NCBI GenBank assembly: GCA_012270665.1
Contig: JAAXHY010000261.1
Location: 1 to 5,564, forward strand
Length of the DNA: 5,564 nucleotides
Reading direction: 5' to 3'
From: Dehalococcoidia bacterium
GTDB lineage: Bacteria; Chloroflexota; Dehalococcoidia; SAR202; UBA11138
Shown here: piece by piece, positions 4,993 to 5,564 of the stretch
How the letters are laid out: every line of letters begins with the position of its first letter
Position numbering within the stretch: position 1 is the stretch's first letter
Position numbers and translations under genes: made by a program
Notes under the pieces: model-generated
Told to the model about the DNA's origin: nothing
Database searches by the model: none
What the model saw: the letters and a program-made list of their open reading frames with translations, nothing else

Positions 4993-5564
4993 ATGACATC
5001 CTCAAACGAGTGGAAACTCCCGACAAGCGTCAGGCCCACCCTTTACACCCTGACCTTGGAACCCAATCTGGAAGACTTTACATTCACTGGAAGCGAGACC
5101 ATCGCAATCGAGATTGACGAAGCCACATCCTCCGTCAAGATGAACAGCGCGGAAATCGCTGTCCAGTCCGTCACCCTCACGCTGCCTGACGGCTCGGAGC
5201 ACAGCCCCGAGGCCATCTCATTCGACGAAGAGAAGGAGACTGTGTCTTTCGACTTCGCCGACGCGATTCCCGTTGGCTCAGCCCAACTCGCCATCGAGTT
5301 CACCGGCGAACTGAACGACAAGCTCAGAGGCTTCTACCGCTCCTCATACACGGATGTGGACGGCAACCAGCGCTGGATGGCCACGACCCAGTTCGAGGCC
5401 ACCGACGCGCGACGCGCGTTTCCGTGCTGGGACGAGCCCGCTGTCAAGGCCGCCTTCGACATTACCCTCGTCGTCCCACAGGAACTGGAGGCCATCTCCA
5501 ACACCGAGCCGGTATCCATAACCGACACGGCCGACGGCAAGAAAATCGTCCACTATGCCGAGAC
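4993..5564 (+). CDS. M1-family zinc aminopeptidase, N-terminal part
   Basis: The gene runs off the right edge; 190 codons are seen, about a quarter of a typical M1 enzyme. M1 aminopeptidases remove N-terminal residues from peptides in the cytoplasm or periplasm. No signal peptide is visible, so the cytoplasm is likely. The start LPTSVRPTLYTLTLEPNLE (9-27) is the family opening of the saddle-like N-terminal domain, followed by a FTGSETI strand (31-37). LRGFYRSSY (111-119) and TQFEATDARRAFPCWDEP (132-149) are strong signatures of the puromycin-sensitive/tricorn-factor branch; Gln133 and Glu135 line the substrate N-terminus site in relatives. The GxMEN and HExxH zinc motifs must lie beyond the window and cannot be checked. 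ATG at 4993 is chosen for its AGGAA site and family fit. The gene follows the hydratase by 19 bp. Isoleucine ATA is rare here (1 of 11), unlike in the two genes before it. Confidence 0.9.
   Translation, partial: MTSSNEWKLPTSVRPTLYTLTLEPNLEDFTFTGSETIAIEIDEATSSVKMNSAEIAVQSVTLTLPDGSEHSPEAISFDEEKETVSFDFADAIPVGSAQLAIEFTGELNDKLRGFYRSSYTDVDGNQRWMATTQFEATDARRAFPCWDEPAVKAAFDITLVVPQELEAISNTEPVSITDTADGKKIVHYAE

Overview
The window looks like ordinary chromosomal DNA from a GC-rich free-living bacterium. I infer Chloroflexota, perhaps the SAR202/Dehalococcoidia side, from the gene mix (type III CoA-transferase, VOC, nitroreductase and crotonase-family enzymes, M1 aminopeptidase) and from the frequent ATA isoleucine codons in two of the genes. 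No phylogenetic marker is present, so the assignment is weak. No tRNA, rRNA, CRISPR, transposase or phage gene is visible.

Left arm, minus strand (1-2328): a DHA3/EntS-like MFS exporter (1051-2328) is followed after 22 bp by a GalU-type nucleotidyltransferase that starts with TTG (165-1028). An 80-bp gap with a short TCCT-phased repeat then leads to the first 28 codons of a CaiB/BaiF-type CoA-transferase (1-84), which runs off the left edge.

Centre (2329-2509): a 181-bp divergent control region. An extended -10 box drives the MFS side leftward. A TTGACG-N17-TAGATT promoter drives the VOC side rightward, and an 8-bp inverted repeat flanks its -35 box.

Right arm, plus strand (2510-5564): a two-domain VOC (glyoxalase-fold) protein is followed by a 224-bp gap with a strong 13-bp stem and an imperfect direct repeat. 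Then come an FMN nitroreductase-family protein, an enoyl-CoA hydratase with both catalytic glutamates, and the N-terminal part of an M1 aminopeptidase cut by the right edge. The hydratase and aminopeptidase are 19 bp apart and probably share a transcript.

The genes do not make one obvious pathway. The CoA-transferase and hydratase suggest acyl-CoA (organic acid) catabolism, the VOC and nitroreductase proteins small-molecule redox or modification, and the MFS protein efflux. I found no convincing new system. The best leads are the structured 3278-3501 gap, the divergent promoter region, and the unusual residues in the GalU-like protein.
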